Counted from the stretch's first letter, positions 9,598 to 20,770 are shown. The stretch is DNA of 64,000 nucleotides from Corynebacterium epidermidicanis (GCF_001021025.1 NZ_CP011541.1:248001-312000), one strand, 5' to 3'. Notes: generated by a model from the letters alone, not told the origin. Program-made: numbers and translations.

Positions 9598-12500
9598 ATG
9601 CAAAAAATCCTCAGCAGTAGCGGGGCGAAAATACTGGCAGTGCTGGCGACAGTCGCACTGGTCTTAGGTATCGCATCGCTCATGCCGTCTTCGGCGGCTA
9701 ATGAGCCGTTTACCGCAACAGTAGGCAACTCTGCGAGTGTCGGCACCAACTCGGTTGCTCGATTCCCGGTGACGGTGAACTGTCGTCAAGACACCGGCTG
9801 TGCCGGAGCCACCATTACCTTTAATCGCCCAACCGATGCCAATGGCAACAAGCTGACCGGCCCCATGGTCGTTGGCCTGGCGTCTGGCTCCAACCCAGCG
9901 ATTACGTACACCCTGACCGGGGCGGACACGGATACCGTTACCCTTACATTCACGCGTTTCGACGCCCAGGTGTCGCAGGTATTCGATGTTTCCTGGCAGA
10001 CGCGCGACCCATATGTCCTCCCTGGTACATATAGTTCGCAGTGGCAGGCTGCGTTCCCAGAGGCGGGATACACCACCTCGGGCACTATGAGCGTCCCCGT
10101 TACTGGTACTCCGCAAGTAAGCCTTAACAAGACCGATATCACTGGTACTTCCTCTGCCTTCGTCGGGCAGATCCGTACCTTCCGAATTAACTGGAACCGC
10201 GCCCAGTACTCCCTCACTCCAAACCTGACGGGTGTGACCACCACTCTGGTTGACCAGCTGCCGGCTGGATACGAATTCGTTGGATTTAACGAAACTAATA
10301 TCCCTGCTGACCGATACTTCCGCAACGCCGATGGGTCGGTAACTAATGCAGACGGTACGCAGGTCTATCGTTACGATGCCGCCAATCGTCAGATCATCGT
10401 GGAAATTACCAAGTCCGTTGACCAGTACATCACGCTCCGAAATCCAGGCAATACCCAACTTAACTACACCGTTCGTGTCACCGGTAGGGATGCGAACGGA
10501 GCGGCTCTCGCGGATAAGTCGCCAATCACAAACACGCTCAAGGCAGTCAACCCAACATCTTTGGACGGTAAGCCGGTAACTGTTGCTCCGGCCTCGACCA
10601 CCTCGACGTTTACTGCCAATCGTGTGGGCACCTTCGGCAAGAGCCGTGTTGGTACCGAGTACCTGACAACTCCGTCGGATGCGAACAACACCCCACTGAC
10701 GGTTCAGTGGGCGTTGTCTGCATCGAACCCGGGTTTTGCTCCCGCGCAAATTGTAATGTCGGATACCCCAAGCTGGTCCGTGCCTTTGGCGCTTAACGAC
10801 GCAGCTCACGAGGACATTCGTTATGTCACCAGTGTGAAGCTCAACCCAGTCGTTTATAACGATGGCAACGTTTCCTACCCCGCGACCGTGATCGGCTATA
10901 AAGCTGACGGAACCAAGGTGACGTACGACCTGCGTACCGATGCGACTCTCGCTATCCCGGTCACGGACAAAATCGTCCGGGTGGATATCGTCGTTGACAA
11001 TGTCCGGCCAACAGACACGAATCCCGGCACTATTTCCAATGGCGTAGTGGTAGCCACGATTACCCAATCTGTAGCAATCAAGACGGATCAGATTACTGCA
11101 TCGACAAAGAAGTCAGACATCCTTTTGAATAACTCTGCCACGTTCTCCGTCGGTGGCGTTCAGGTTGCATCCGGTAAATCCTGGTACACCATTCGTGGTA
11201 AGCTGCCAAACATCTATCCGCAGCTCGGTGTAGTGAACACCGGCGCCAACCTGAACTTGCAAAACGGTGACACTTTCCAGATGAAGATGGGTCTGGGTGT
11301 CTACTCTGATTCAGGGCTTTCCCGTCCAGACGGATACCTCACTTTGCCACAAGGGTTCACGCTGGGAACTAACCCAACGTTGACGCCATTGCCAGGTGTC
11401 ATCAACTGTCAGTCACAGCCATCGGATTGGATCATTACCAAGACCGCCGGTTATGCCGGTGGTGAGCAATGGCGCTTCCAGCTCAAGCCTGGTGTGGTTC
11501 TTGATCCAGCTAAGGGTGCTGCTGTCTTTTGTTGGTCCTTGCCGGTAACGGTGAACAATGCACTGTATGGCACCTATGACAAGCCAGTTCCTACTGATCC
11601 TTTGCACAGTTTCCGGCTTGATGTTCGCGAATCTCCAAATGCTGCTGGCCAGGACGTACTAGCTAACGCAACGATGACCGCAGGTGACACGTGGGACATC
11701 AACTCCGACGGCAACCGCTTTGGTCAATGGCGCACTGCCACCATGTTTGCCTCCGTTGCTCAGACCACCAGCATGCAGGTCGCTAAGACGGCAAAGGGCG
11801 ATATCGAAAGTCGCGTCACCTCGTTTATTCCAGGTACCAAGGAAGAGGTATCGCTGGCAAAGGACCGGGTGGACTTCCAAGTTACCGCGTCGACCACGGG
11901 TACCAGCCCAGTCCAGAACATGGTCATGTACGACATGTTCCCAACCAACTCGCGCTCGAATTCTTTGGTAGAGGGCCTGTCGGTGAAGGAAAACAGCGCA
12001 ACGACTTTCAGGCCAACGCTTGCAGGCCCGGTCTCGGCTGTTGGGCACAACAAGAGCTTCACCGTTTGGTACACCACCGCTATCGATCCGTGTCGTCCTG
12101 AGCTTGCCTCTGATACGTCTTACCCTGGCGACTCGTGTACCACCTTTAATGCACAAAATCAGTGGTCGACTGCAATTCCTGCGGACTTGTCGACGGTTAC
12201 CGGCGTGCGTATTCAGTTCAATGAAAAGGTATTCGGGTCGTACGGATTCAACATTCCGATGAACATGCCGGACCTTGCTATCAACGGCCAGCCGGTCAAC
12301 ACCACTGACATTGCGACCAATCTGGTTGCTGTAGGTGGCATGACCGAAGGCGGTGCAAAGATTCCGTTCGTTGGACCTGCCTACGCTCGCGTTGCGCCAA
12401 AGGGCGATGTCATCATCAACAAGTACGCGGTAATTAAGGACGTCAAATACGACCTCAACCAGGCTGACACTCCACCATCAATTCGTCGCGGTGAAGAATT

Positions 12501-15500
12501 TACCTGGGTCATCGAAGCTACCGCGGACCCAACAGGTGCGGGCCTGCCGGATCCGGTACTCAAGGAACAACTGCCACACGGCATCGACTTTGTCTCTGTC
12601 GATGCGGGCACGGATGGCACCTTCGATCCTGCGACTGGCGATTGGAAGCCCGGCCGAATGGACCCAGGTGCAAAGAAGTATCTCTACCTGAAGGTAAAAG
12701 CTTCAAATATCGGTGCAGGTGACATGACCAATATGGTTGCCTACGACGATCCACTCGTCCCGGGTTCACCAACCCTTGCTGACTGCGTGGCTGTGACCAA
12801 CAACGCGACCAACTGTGATTCCTCGATCGTCCACATCGACGCTGGTAACTCTGCCATCACGGGCCAATACCTGACCGACGTCAACCGCAACAATCTCCAG
12901 GACGCTGGGGACATCCCGCGTGAAGGCCTGATGGTCCGTTTGAAGGAAGTCACCAAGGACGCAGCTGGCAATGAAGTTCTGCGCTCCGTGGCGCAGACCT
13001 ACACCGACGCCAACGGCAACTACAAGTTCACCTCGCTGCCGGCCGCAAATTACAAGGTCCTGTTTGAGATCGTTCCGTCGACAACTTTTGCCACCCCACT
13101 CGTGGGCAGTAACTCTGCGGTGAACTCGGATCCGGTAGCGCCGGTTACCGTTCCTGCTGGAACATACCAGGCCACCAACACCTTTGCGGTTGCTGAAAAT
13201 AGCACCACAAACGACATTGACGCCTTGGTTTACTCCCTGGCCACCATCTCCGGCCGCGTGTTCGACGACGTGGACGGCGACGGCAGCCGTGTTGACCAGA
13301 CCGATAAGGATCTTTCCGGTATCAAGGTGGAGCTACTTCGTCCAGACGGCTCGGTAGCAGCAACAACAACTACCAACACGGATGGCACGTATTCCTTCGT
13401 CGGCTTACCAGTGGGTACCTACTCGGTGCGCATTCCGGCGCCACCAGCTGGCTACACCTACACCAAGAAGACCGGCGATGACTCGGCTATCAACGTTGCC
13501 GATCTATCCGACATCTTGGGCAATGGACAAACCACCTTGTTCAAGGCAGTCGAAGGCCAAAACCCAAACATTGACGCTGGTCTGCAGCGTACCGCTGATC
13601 TCGGCGGCTTTGTGTTCTCGGACGGCAATGGTGACGGCCTCGGCGATGGGGAGAAGCCTCTCGCGAACGTGACGGTGGCTCTGTTCGATGCAGCTGGAAA
13701 CGAGCTCGGTACCGCTACGACCGGTGCTGATGGGCGTTACGCCTTCAACGGAATTACCCCGGGTGACTACTATGTGATAGTCCGCAAGCCAGGTGCGATT
13801 TACACGACTGAATCGGCAACCTCAGATGCGAATAAGGTCGACGGTTCCGACGTCACTTCCGACGGTGTCGGTGCAGTAAGCCTGGCTCCGGGACAGAAAG
13901 CCACCAACCTCGATGCCGGTATTCTGCCTACTTCCACTATCTCCGGCAACGTCTTCTACGACGACAACGATAACCAACTGTGGGACACTACCGAGCCCCG
14001 GAAGGAACGCCCACTCACGGTTCAGCTCTACAAGGTCGGGGATGACCAAAACCCGGTCGCGACGACTGACACCGTTTCGCTGGCGCAGAAGGGCACCTAT
14101 GAGTTCACCGGTGTGACACCGGGGAACTACTACGTAAAGTTCATCAACCCGTTCTCGGGCAACTACCAGGTGCAAACGGCTGATACGGACATCACCAAGC
14201 CTCGCCTCAATGACGTCGATGCCACCGGTGTCACCCGTGGCTTTACCGTGGCCAATGGCACCGCAGTGCCAAATGTTGACGCCGGAATTATCCGCAATCA
14301 GCAGGTGGACGGCTACGTCTGGCAAGATGTCAATAACAACGGCCTCTGGGATCAGGGTGAAACCCCACTAGCGGGTGTTACCGTCACCCTGACCAATGCT
14401 CGTGGACAGGTAACTCAGCGTGTTACTGACGACAACGGCTATTACAAGTTTGACGCCGTAATGGCGGGCCAGACGACGGTGAACGTCGTCAAGCCTGCTT
14501 CCACCACCAACTCCCCGAAGGTGGGCGATACCTCCACCCTCGCAGGACTGGAGGAGCCGAACAAGTCGGACTTTGACTCGAACAGCACGGTGACCTTTAC
14601 CGTGGTCGGTTACACCGATCCTGCGTATCCAGAAGCCGGCGACGTCAACCGTGTTGATGCGGGCCTCGTGCCACAGACCAAGGTCTCAGGTGTGATGTTT
14701 GTGGACGCAAACCGTGACGGCAAGAACGACGTCACCGAAGCGCCATTAGCAGGTCAAACGGTGACCTTGTACCGTGCAGACGGCACTGTAGTAGCAACCA
14801 CCACGACTGCTGCCAATGGGGCATACACTTTCAATGATGTGATTCCGGGCGACTACCAGGTGGGCTTCGGTAAGCCGGATACTGCCATCTTCACGACCCT
14901 CACTCCAAAGGGTGCCGAAGGTGTGCTCGATACATCCGTAAACGACGCCGATAGCACTGGCCGGACCGCCACGTTTAGCGTGGGCACTACTCCGGTAACC
15001 ACCGTTGACGCCGGCGTCATCACCACCGCTAATGTCTCCGGCCTAGCGTGGGCGGACACCAACGACGATGGTCGTCGTAGCAGCGATGAACTCGCTCGTG
15101 CAGGTCTGCCAATCGAGCTTATCGACGCCAATGGCAACGTAGTTGCCACCACCTACACGGGTGCTGACGGTTCTTACACCTTCAAGGATGTTGCGCCTGG
15201 TGACTACCACGTCCACGTCGGTACGGTTCAGGGCGCCACGATCTCTGGCACTCAGCCAGACCCAATTCTCGGCAACCCTGATGCGAACGACATCGATCGC
15301 GCAACTGGCAACAGTGCCAGCTTCACCGTGGCAGCGGGAACAGACGTAGTCAATATCGACGCTGGTATCACCCCGCTGGCTGGTCTGTCTGGCGCTACCT
15401 TCCAGGACTACAACGGCGATGGCAAGCGGGACTCTGGTGAGCCTTCGCTACCGGGCGTGAAATTGACCATCTACCGCACGGATAATTCCGCTGCTCCGGT

Positions 15501-18500
15501 TGAACTCACCACCGATGCAAACGGCACCTGGGCCTACGCGGCCGAGCCTGGGCATGACTACTACGTCGTGTACTCGCCAGTTGATGGTGCGGTTTACAGT
15601 GAGTCATCCGACCTCAGCCGTGATGTTCTCCTCCCTGGTTTCTCGGACATCGATGCCAACGGCAAGACCAATGCCGTCAGCGTTGAAGCAGGCAAGGTGT
15701 ACCCGAACATCGCTGCGGGCTACAAGACCACAGCCGATATTTCCGGTGCGACCTTCAACGATGTCAACAACGACGGCCTTCGGGACGCGAGCGAAACAGC
15801 TTACCCAGGTGTCACCGTTGAGCTCATCGACTCTGCGACAGGCGAGGTCAAGGCGACCACGACGACGGATGCTGACGGCACGTATGTCTTTGCCAACCTG
15901 CAGCCGGGCGCTTACCAAGTCCGGGTCATGCTGCCTAACACCGGCGAAGCCTTCACCACTGATGGCACGAACCATGTGCTCTCCGAGCCGAACATCAGTG
16001 ACGTCACCAAGGACGGTCTTTCTGCGCCAATTCAACTGGTTGCAGGTGGCAACGTGCCTAACGTGGATGCCGGTATCGTGGCGCTCTCCAGCATCTCGGG
16101 CATGGCTTTCACGGATTACAACCGTGATGGTCTCAAAAATGACATCTCCGATCAGCCACAAGAGGGCATGCAGGTGCAGCTTCTCGACGCCACCGGCAAG
16201 GTAGTAGCAACTACCACTACTGACGCCGAGGGTAAGTATGTCTTCAACGATTTGGTTCCAGGTTCCTACCGCGTAGCATTCACCACCCCAACTGGGGCAG
16301 TGGTGACCACGATGGGAGCAGGCTCTGATCCTGCCTTGAATTCCGACATCAACCCAGATGGACGGACAAATGTGATCGATGTGACTGCTGGTTCCGCCAC
16401 GACCAACGTCAACGCAGGTTACCTCGTTGACGCTGCTATCCGTGGCTTTGCGTTCCTTGATTCGAACAACAATGGTTTCTGGGACGACGCCGAGCAGCCG
16501 CGGGCGCAAGCCACTGTCGAGCTACTCGATAGCAATGGCACGGTTGTTGCGACAACCTTGACCGACGGCTTGGGTGGCTATGAATTCCTGCACCAAATGG
16601 CAGGAACCTACCAAGTTAGGTTCGTAGCGACCGCTCCAGCTGCACTGTCGCCGTTGACTGGAAACGATGCAATTGGTGCTGCGCGCCTTTCCGACGCGGA
16701 CCCAACCACTGGCACGACCATGGCCTTCAACCTCGTTGCTGGCAAGGATCAAAACTTCGTCGACGCCGGCTATGTCGAGCTCACCTCGATTTCGGGCGTG
16801 GCATTCTTTGACTCAAACTACGATGGTTCCAAGCTTGATGAAAAACCACGCCAAGTTGAAGTTGTGCTGTACGACAAGAACGGCAACGAAGTTGCTCGTA
16901 CCACCACCGACCCAACGACGGGTGCCTACACCTTCACGGATGTTCATCCAGGCAACTACACGGTTGGATTCCAGACCTTCACCGGCGAAGTATTCTCGCC
17001 ACAAGGTAAGGATTCCCTTGTTGGCCAGGATGGTCGGACCAGCGTAAGCGTCGAATCTGGTACTCCGGTCGAAGGCGTGGATGCTGGTTACATCACCACG
17101 GCTCGAATCTCCGGGCTTGCCTTTGCCGACTACAACGGTGACGGTGACTATGGCGATGCCACCACTCCGGTTCCTGATCCGGCAGCTGACGTCGTGGTCG
17201 AGCTCGTGGATGCCGACGGCAACTCCCTGCCGACCCCGATGGTCGTCAACGTGGGTGCAAACGGTCGCTACACCTTTGATGTGGCGCCGGGAACCTACCG
17301 TGTGAAGTTCCTCAATACGTTGGGTAAGGACATCAGTCCTTACGCTGGCAAGAGCAAGGCCATCACGGATATGTACTGGAACGACGTCGACCCAGCTACG
17401 GGTATGTCGGCTCCGGTCCAGGTCAATGCCGGAGAGATGGTTCCTAACGTTGACGCTGGCGTGATTCCGCAAGGAACTATCTCCGGACGCGTGTTCCTAG
17501 ACAGCAACTTTGACTCGCTTAAGGTTGCTGAGCCAGGAATCGGCGCGACCGTACAGCTGGTAGACGCCAACGGCACTGTCATCCAAACTGTCCAAACGAA
17601 CGCCAGTGGCGAATACGAGTTCACCGGTATCAAGCGTGGTGACTACACCGTTCGATTCGTCGGAGTGACTGGATACGCGATCACCGACGGTGACTCGAAG
17701 ATCAACGCGGACCAGGAAATCAAGGTTTCCCTGGCAGCAGACCAGACCCTGACTGATCAGGATGCTGGCTACCGCCAAGGCGCGGAGATCCGCGGTATCG
17801 CGTTTGCTGACGAGAACAACAACGGCATGCGCGAAGCCAACGAGCCACCGGTTGCTGGCATGCTCGTTCAGCTGCTGGACGAGAATGACCAGGTGATCAC
17901 CACGGTGGCGCCACAGCGCACCGCGGCGGATGGTTCCTACCTGTTCTCGGCGATGCCGGGCAACTACAAGGTGAGGTTCGTTGCCGAGCCGAATGGCGTC
18001 GACATGTTCTCCACCACCAAGGCCGGGAACATTGATGCCGCCCTAGGCAACGACGTTGACGAAAACGGCACGACTGACCAGTTCGAGCTGGTTGCGGGTC
18101 AAACTAAGGCAACTGTCGACGCCGGTGTCATCGCCGCCGGATCCATCGAAGGCACCGCCTTCCTGGACCCAGCAGGCCAGGGCATCCAAGCCGATGGCAA
18201 GCCGTTGTCTGGAGTTGTGGTTTCGCTGTACCGCGATGGTCTGTACATCGGCGAGCGCCTGACTGACGCCGATGGCAACTACAAGTTCCAGATCGTCGCG
18301 CCGGGCAATTACGAAGTTCGCTTCGCTCCTGCGACCGGAAATACCTTCTCCGCACAGGGACACGATTCGCTGGTTAACACCCAAGGTGTCATCGCCGTGA
18401 AGGTGGATCCACGCCAGGCGGTTACGAATATTGACGCCGGCTATGTCCTACCGGCCGGCACGATCTCCGGTAACTTCTGGCAGGATGTGAACACGGACAA

Positions 18501-20754
18501 CGTTGCGGACTCCAATGTCCCAGGCGTTATGGTCGAGCTTCTCGACGCCCAAGGCAATGTCCTCCAGACGACGTACACCAACGAGCAGGGGCACTACGCC
18601 TTCACCGGTCTTGCCGCTGGAGATTACAAGGTGCGCTTCACCAAGCCGGATGGCACCGTCTACGCGCCAAACCAGAAGGACGTTCTAGACGTCAAGCTGG
18701 TCGTTGGTACCCCATCGGTGGATAACGACTCTGGTATCCAGTACTCGTCGCTAAGCGGGCACGTGTTCTACGACCCAGAAAACGACGGCAAGTATGCAGG
18801 TACTGAGGAACTGGGGACCAGCGCAGTCGTTACCCTGACGGACAAGGACGGTAACGAGATCCCAGGCACCGTTGGTGGCGGGCTGTTCGACTTCCCAGGT
18901 TTGAAGCCGGGCGAGTACACCTTGACCATCGTGGTTGATGATAAGACGTACACGCAGACGGTGACCGTGCCGGCAAATGGTCGCGTTACTGTCGACCAGC
19001 CGATTCCGGTGCCGACCACGACGACGTCGCCGACGCCATCGCCGACGACATCGGTCTCTCCAACTCCGGAGCCGACCCCGGCAGTCACCGTCACGGTCAC
19101 GGTCACGGAGACGGTGGGAGTGACCCCGACGCAAACTCCAACCTCGGAGCCAACGGCTACGACCACTCCAACGCCGGGTGAAACGGTGACGGTCACGGTT
19201 ACAGTGACGCAGACGCCGACCAGTTCGCCGACGCCGGAGCCGGAGCCGACGCCTACGCCGACCGCTACAGCGACGCCTACGCCGACCGCTACAGCGACGC
19301 CGACACCGGTAGCAGAGGTGGGCGTGATTGCTGGCGTGATCTGGGACGATGCGAATCGCGATGGTGTGATTGCCGCTAGCGAAACGCCACTCTCCGGGGT
19401 AACGGTTACGTTGACTGGACCTGGTGGCACGTTCACGACGACCACTGACAAGGATGGTCATTACCAGTTCCCTGGCCTCGCAGAAGGTGACTACACCGTT
19501 ACGGTGACTAGCCCTGCAGGTAAGGAGTTGACGTACTCTTACGGCAAGCTCACTATTGATCCGCAGCGTACCGCGCAGGTGGGGCTCGTAAAGGGCGGTT
19601 CTGTCCAGAATGTGAACTTCGGTTACGCGGATCCGGAGCCTACCCCGATCCCGGATCCGACCGGGTCGATCGCAGGTAAGGTCTACCGCGACACCGCCCA
19701 CCTGGGCACTGTCGACAGCGGTGAAGCCGGTGTCGGTGGCGTGCGGGTAATCCTGCACCTGCCGGATGGCACTACCCTGGAAACCCGCACGGCAGCCGAT
19801 GGCTCTTGGGCGTTCAATGGTCTGAAGCCAGGCAACTACCGGGTGGAGATCGATGAGGCATCCTCGCCGTTCAAGGATGCGCTGCACCTCGTGTCTGATC
19901 CGAAGGGCGCGACCGGGACGGCGGCGTCGTCAAGCTTCGGCCTGACGCTCGGCGAAAACGAGTCCATCACCGACGTCAACTTCGGTCTCGATGCGGACGA
20001 GGTCGTGCCTCCTGAGGAGCTCGGCTCCGTCACCGGTCGCCTGTTCCATGACGATGACCGCGACGGCACTGTCGATCCTGGCGAGGAGTTGTTGGCTGGC
20101 GTAAAGGTCCAGCTTGTCGACGCTACCGGTCGCGTGGTCGCGGAGACCACGACGGATGAGAATGGCTTCTACACTTTCCTGGATGTGAAGCCAGGCAAGT
20201 ACACGGTGAAGCTCCCTGCTGAAATTGATGGTCTTGGTAAGGTCACTGGTTCTGGTCGCGAGATCGATGGTGTCATTGTTAGTGACGAGTTGGTAGTCGA
20301 AGGCGGCCTGAATGCCCATGCCGGCGACACCGGCTACGACCGTGACGAGCAGACGACGCCTCCAACGACGGATCCTACGACGGATCCTACGACGGAGCCG
20401 ACGGTTGAGCCGACCACCGAACCGTCGGAGCCTTCGGAGCCGACGAATGAGCCGCATCCTGGCGGTTCTGTCGACGGGTCGTCGGGTGCTGTGATCGGCA
20501 GCTCGCTGATCGGCGGATCTTCGGCCGTCGGGTCTTCTGCAGGATCGTCTGCAGGAAGCAAGGCCCCGACTGGAGCCCCAGTTCCGAGCCCTGCGCCGAA
20601 GCCAGAACCTACGCGTTCCGGCGAGGGCCAAGCAATAACCCGGGCAAAGCAAGCACTGGCCTCGACCGGTGCGAACATCCTCGGTGTAGTTGCCGGAGCT
20701 GCAGTCCTGACTGCTCTCGGAGTCTTCTTGATCCGACGCTCTAAGCGCAAGTAG
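9598..20754 (+). CDS. Giant SdrD-type multi-repeat cell-wall adhesin, 3718 residues
   Basis: Signal peptide at 1 to about 33 (VLATVALVLGIASLMPSSAA). Residues 35-1080 form an N-terminal region with few recognisable motifs; near 985 it holds a DUF11-like stretch (LKEQLPHGIDFVSVDAG). From about 1085 to 3137 there are 18 consecutive SdrD B-like (Cna_B-related) repeats of 100-130 residues. Each opens like ISGxxFxDxNxDGxxD, has a YxFxxxxPGxYxVxF strand and ends in xVDAGY. A Thr/Pro linker (3138-3240) and three more repeats follow, then a second Thr/Pro/Glu stalk, the sorting signal LASTG (3687-3691), a hydrophobic helix and the tail RRSKRK. The DxNxDG loops suggest calcium binding. It should be covalently linked to the wall by a sortase not encoded here. 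The gene stands alone, with AAGGGTGG before the ATG and a strong terminator behind it. The ligand is unknown. Confidence 0.92.
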   Translation: MQKILSSSGAKILAVLATVALVLGIASLMPSSAANEPFTATVGNSASVGTNSVARFPVTVNCRQDTGCAGATITFNRPTDANGNKLTGPMVVGLASGSNPAITYTLTGADTDTVTLTFTRFDAQVSQVFDVSWQTRDPYVLPGTYSSQWQAAFPEAGYTTSGTMSVPVTGTPQVSLNKTDITGTSSAFVGQIRTFRINWNRAQYSLTPNLTGVTTTLVDQLPAGYEFVGFNETNIPADRYFRNADGSVTNADGTQVYRYDAANRQIIVEITKSVDQYITLRNPGNTQLNYTVRVTGRDANGAALADKSPITNTLKAVNPTSLDGKPVTVAPASTTSTFTANRVGTFGKSRVGTEYLTTPSDANNTPLTVQWALSASNPGFAPAQIVMSDTPSWSVPLALNDAAHEDIRYVTSVKLNPVVYNDGNVSYPATVIGYKADGTKVTYDLRTDATLAIPVTDKIVRVDIVVDNVRPTDTNPGTISNGVVVATITQSVAIKTDQITASTKKSDILLNNSATFSVGGVQVASGKSWYTIRGKLPNIYPQLGVVNTGANLNLQNGDTFQMKMGLGVYSDSGLSRPDGYLTLPQGFTLGTNPTLTPLPGVINCQSQPSDWIITKTAGYAGGEQWRFQLKPGVVLDPAKGAAVFCWSLPVTVNNALYGTYDKPVPTDPLHSFRLDVRESPNAAGQDVLANATMTAGDTWDINSDGNRFGQWRTATMFASVAQTTSMQVAKTAKGDIESRVTSFIPGTKEEVSLAKDRVDFQVTASTTGTSPVQNMVMYDMFPTNSRSNSLVEGLSVKENSATTFRPTLAGPVSAVGHNKSFTVWYTTAIDPCRPELASDTSYPGDSCTTFNAQNQWSTAIPADLSTVTGVRIQFNEKVFGSYGFNIPMNMPDLAINGQPVNTTDIATNLVAVGGMTEGGAKIPFVGPAYARVAPKGDVIINKYAVIKDVKYDLNQADTPPSIRRGEEFTWVIEATADPTGAGLPDPVLKEQLPHGIDFVSVDAGTDGTFDPATGDWKPGRMDPGAKKYLYLKVKASNIGAGDMTNMVAYDDPLVPGSPTLADCVAVTNNATNCDSSIVHIDAGNSAITGQYLTDVNRNNLQDAGDIPREGLMVRLKEVTKDAAGNEVLRSVAQTYTDANGNYKFTSLPAANYKVLFEIVPSTTFATPLVGSNSAVNSDPVAPVTVPAGTYQATNTFAVAENSTTNDIDALVYSLATISGRVFDDVDGDGSRVDQTDKDLSGIKVELLRPDGSVAATTTTNTDGTYSFVGLPVGTYSVRIPAPPAGYTYTKKTGDDSAINVADLSDILGNGQTTLFKAVEGQNPNIDAGLQRTADLGGFVFSDGNGDGLGDGEKPLANVTVALFDAAGNELGTATTGADGRYAFNGITPGDYYVIVRKPGAIYTTESATSDANKVDGSDVTSDGVGAVSLAPGQKATNLDAGILPTSTISGNVFYDDNDNQLWDTTEPRKERPLTVQLYKVGDDQNPVATTDTVSLAQKGTYEFTGVTPGNYYVKFINPFSGNYQVQTADTDITKPRLNDVDATGVTRGFTVANGTAVPNVDAGIIRNQQVDGYVWQDVNNNGLWDQGETPLAGVTVTLTNARGQVTQRVTDDNGYYKFDAVMAGQTTVNVVKPASTTNSPKVGDTSTLAGLEEPNKSDFDSNSTVTFTVVGYTDPAYPEAGDVNRVDAGLVPQTKVSGVMFVDANRDGKNDVTEAPLAGQTVTLYRADGTVVATTTTAANGAYTFNDVIPGDYQVGFGKPDTAIFTTLTPKGAEGVLDTSVNDADSTGRTATFSVGTTPVTTVDAGVITTANVSGLAWADTNDDGRRSSDELARAGLPIELIDANGNVVATTYTGADGSYTFKDVAPGDYHVHVGTVQGATISGTQPDPILGNPDANDIDRATGNSASFTVAAGTDVVNIDAGITPLAGLSGATFQDYNGDGKRDSGEPSLPGVKLTIYRTDNSAAPVELTTDANGTWAYAAEPGHDYYVVYSPVDGAVYSESSDLSRDVLLPGFSDIDANGKTNAVSVEAGKVYPNIAAGYKTTADISGATFNDVNNDGLRDASETAYPGVTVELIDSATGEVKATTTTDADGTYVFANLQPGAYQVRVMLPNTGEAFTTDGTNHVLSEPNISDVTKDGLSAPIQLVAGGNVPNVDAGIVALSSISGMAFTDYNRDGLKNDISDQPQEGMQVQLLDATGKVVATTTTDAEGKYVFNDLVPGSYRVAFTTPTGAVVTTMGAGSDPALNSDINPDGRTNVIDVTAGSATTNVNAGYLVDAAIRGFAFLDSNNNGFWDDAEQPRAQATVELLDSNGTVVATTLTDGLGGYEFLHQMAGTYQVRFVATAPAALSPLTGNDAIGAARLSDADPTTGTTMAFNLVAGKDQNFVDAGYVELTSISGVAFFDSNYDGSKLDEKPRQVEVVLYDKNGNEVARTTTDPTTGAYTFTDVHPGNYTVGFQTFTGEVFSPQGKDSLVGQDGRTSVSVESGTPVEGVDAGYITTARISGLAFADYNGDGDYGDATTPVPDPAADVVVELVDADGNSLPTPMVVNVGANGRYTFDVAPGTYRVKFLNTLGKDISPYAGKSKAITDMYWNDVDPATGMSAPVQVNAGEMVPNVDAGVIPQGTISGRVFLDSNFDSLKVAEPGIGATVQLVDANGTVIQTVQTNASGEYEFTGIKRGDYTVRFVGVTGYAITDGDSKINADQEIKVSLAADQTLTDQDAGYRQGAEIRGIAFADENNNGMREANEPPVAGMLVQLLDENDQVITTVAPQRTAADGSYLFSAMPGNYKVRFVAEPNGVDMFSTTKAGNIDAALGNDVDENGTTDQFELVAGQTKATVDAGVIAAGSIEGTAFLDPAGQGIQADGKPLSGVVVSLYRDGLYIGERLTDADGNYKFQIVAPGNYEVRFAPATGNTFSAQGHDSLVNTQGVIAVKVDPRQAVTNIDAGYVLPAGTISGNFWQDVNTDNVADSNVPGVMVELLDAQGNVLQTTYTNEQGHYAFTGLAAGDYKVRFTKPDGTVYAPNQKDVLDVKLVVGTPSVDNDSGIQYSSLSGHVFYDPENDGKYAGTEELGTSAVVTLTDKDGNEIPGTVGGGLFDFPGLKPGEYTLTIVVDDKTYTQTVTVPANGRVTVDQPIPVPTTTTSPTPSPTTSVSPTPEPTPAVTVTVTVTETVGVTPTQTPTSEPTATTTPTPGETVTVTVTVTQTPTSSPTPEPEPTPTPTATATPTPTATATPTPVAEVGVIAGVIWDDANRDGVIAASETPLSGVTVTLTGPGGTFTTTTDKDGHYQFPGLAEGDYTVTVTSPAGKELTYSYGKLTIDPQRTAQVGLVKGGSVQNVNFGYADPEPTPIPDPTGSIAGKVYRDTAHLGTVDSGEAGVGGVRVILHLPDGTTLETRTAADGSWAFNGLKPGNYRVEIDEASSPFKDALHLVSDPKGATGTAASSSFGLTLGENESITDVNFGLDADEVVPPEELGSVTGRLFHDDDRDGTVDPGEELLAGVKVQLVDATGRVVAETTTDENGFYTFLDVKPGKYTVKLPAEIDGLGKVTGSGREIDGVIVSDELVVEGGLNAHAGDTGYDRDEQTTPPTTDPTTDPTTEPTVEPTTEPSEPSEPTNEPHPGGSVDGSSGAVIGSSLIGGSSAVGSSAGSSAGSKAPTGAPVPSPAPKPEPTRSGEGQAITRAKQALASTGANILGVVAGAAVLTALGVFLIRRSKRK
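19009..19320 (+). repeat. Low-complexity Thr/Pro-coding repeat within the adhesin gene
   Basis: This stretch encodes the linker between repeats 18 and 19. It contains GTCACGGTCACGGTCACGG-type iterations coding TVTVTVT and a directly repeated 24-base unit built on ACGCCTACGCCGACCGCTAC. It is in frame and its copy number could vary between strains. Confidence 0.8.
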
Positions 20755-20770
20755 TCAGCACACAAAAGAT

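Noticed and set aside
9664..11067. 467-codon minus-strand frame inside the adhesin gene, and similar frames of 200-380 codons further on
   Set aside because: They are mirror frames of the long coding sequence, with biased composition and no promoter or ribosome site; the plus-strand frame is unbroken for 3718 codons with family-wide motifs.
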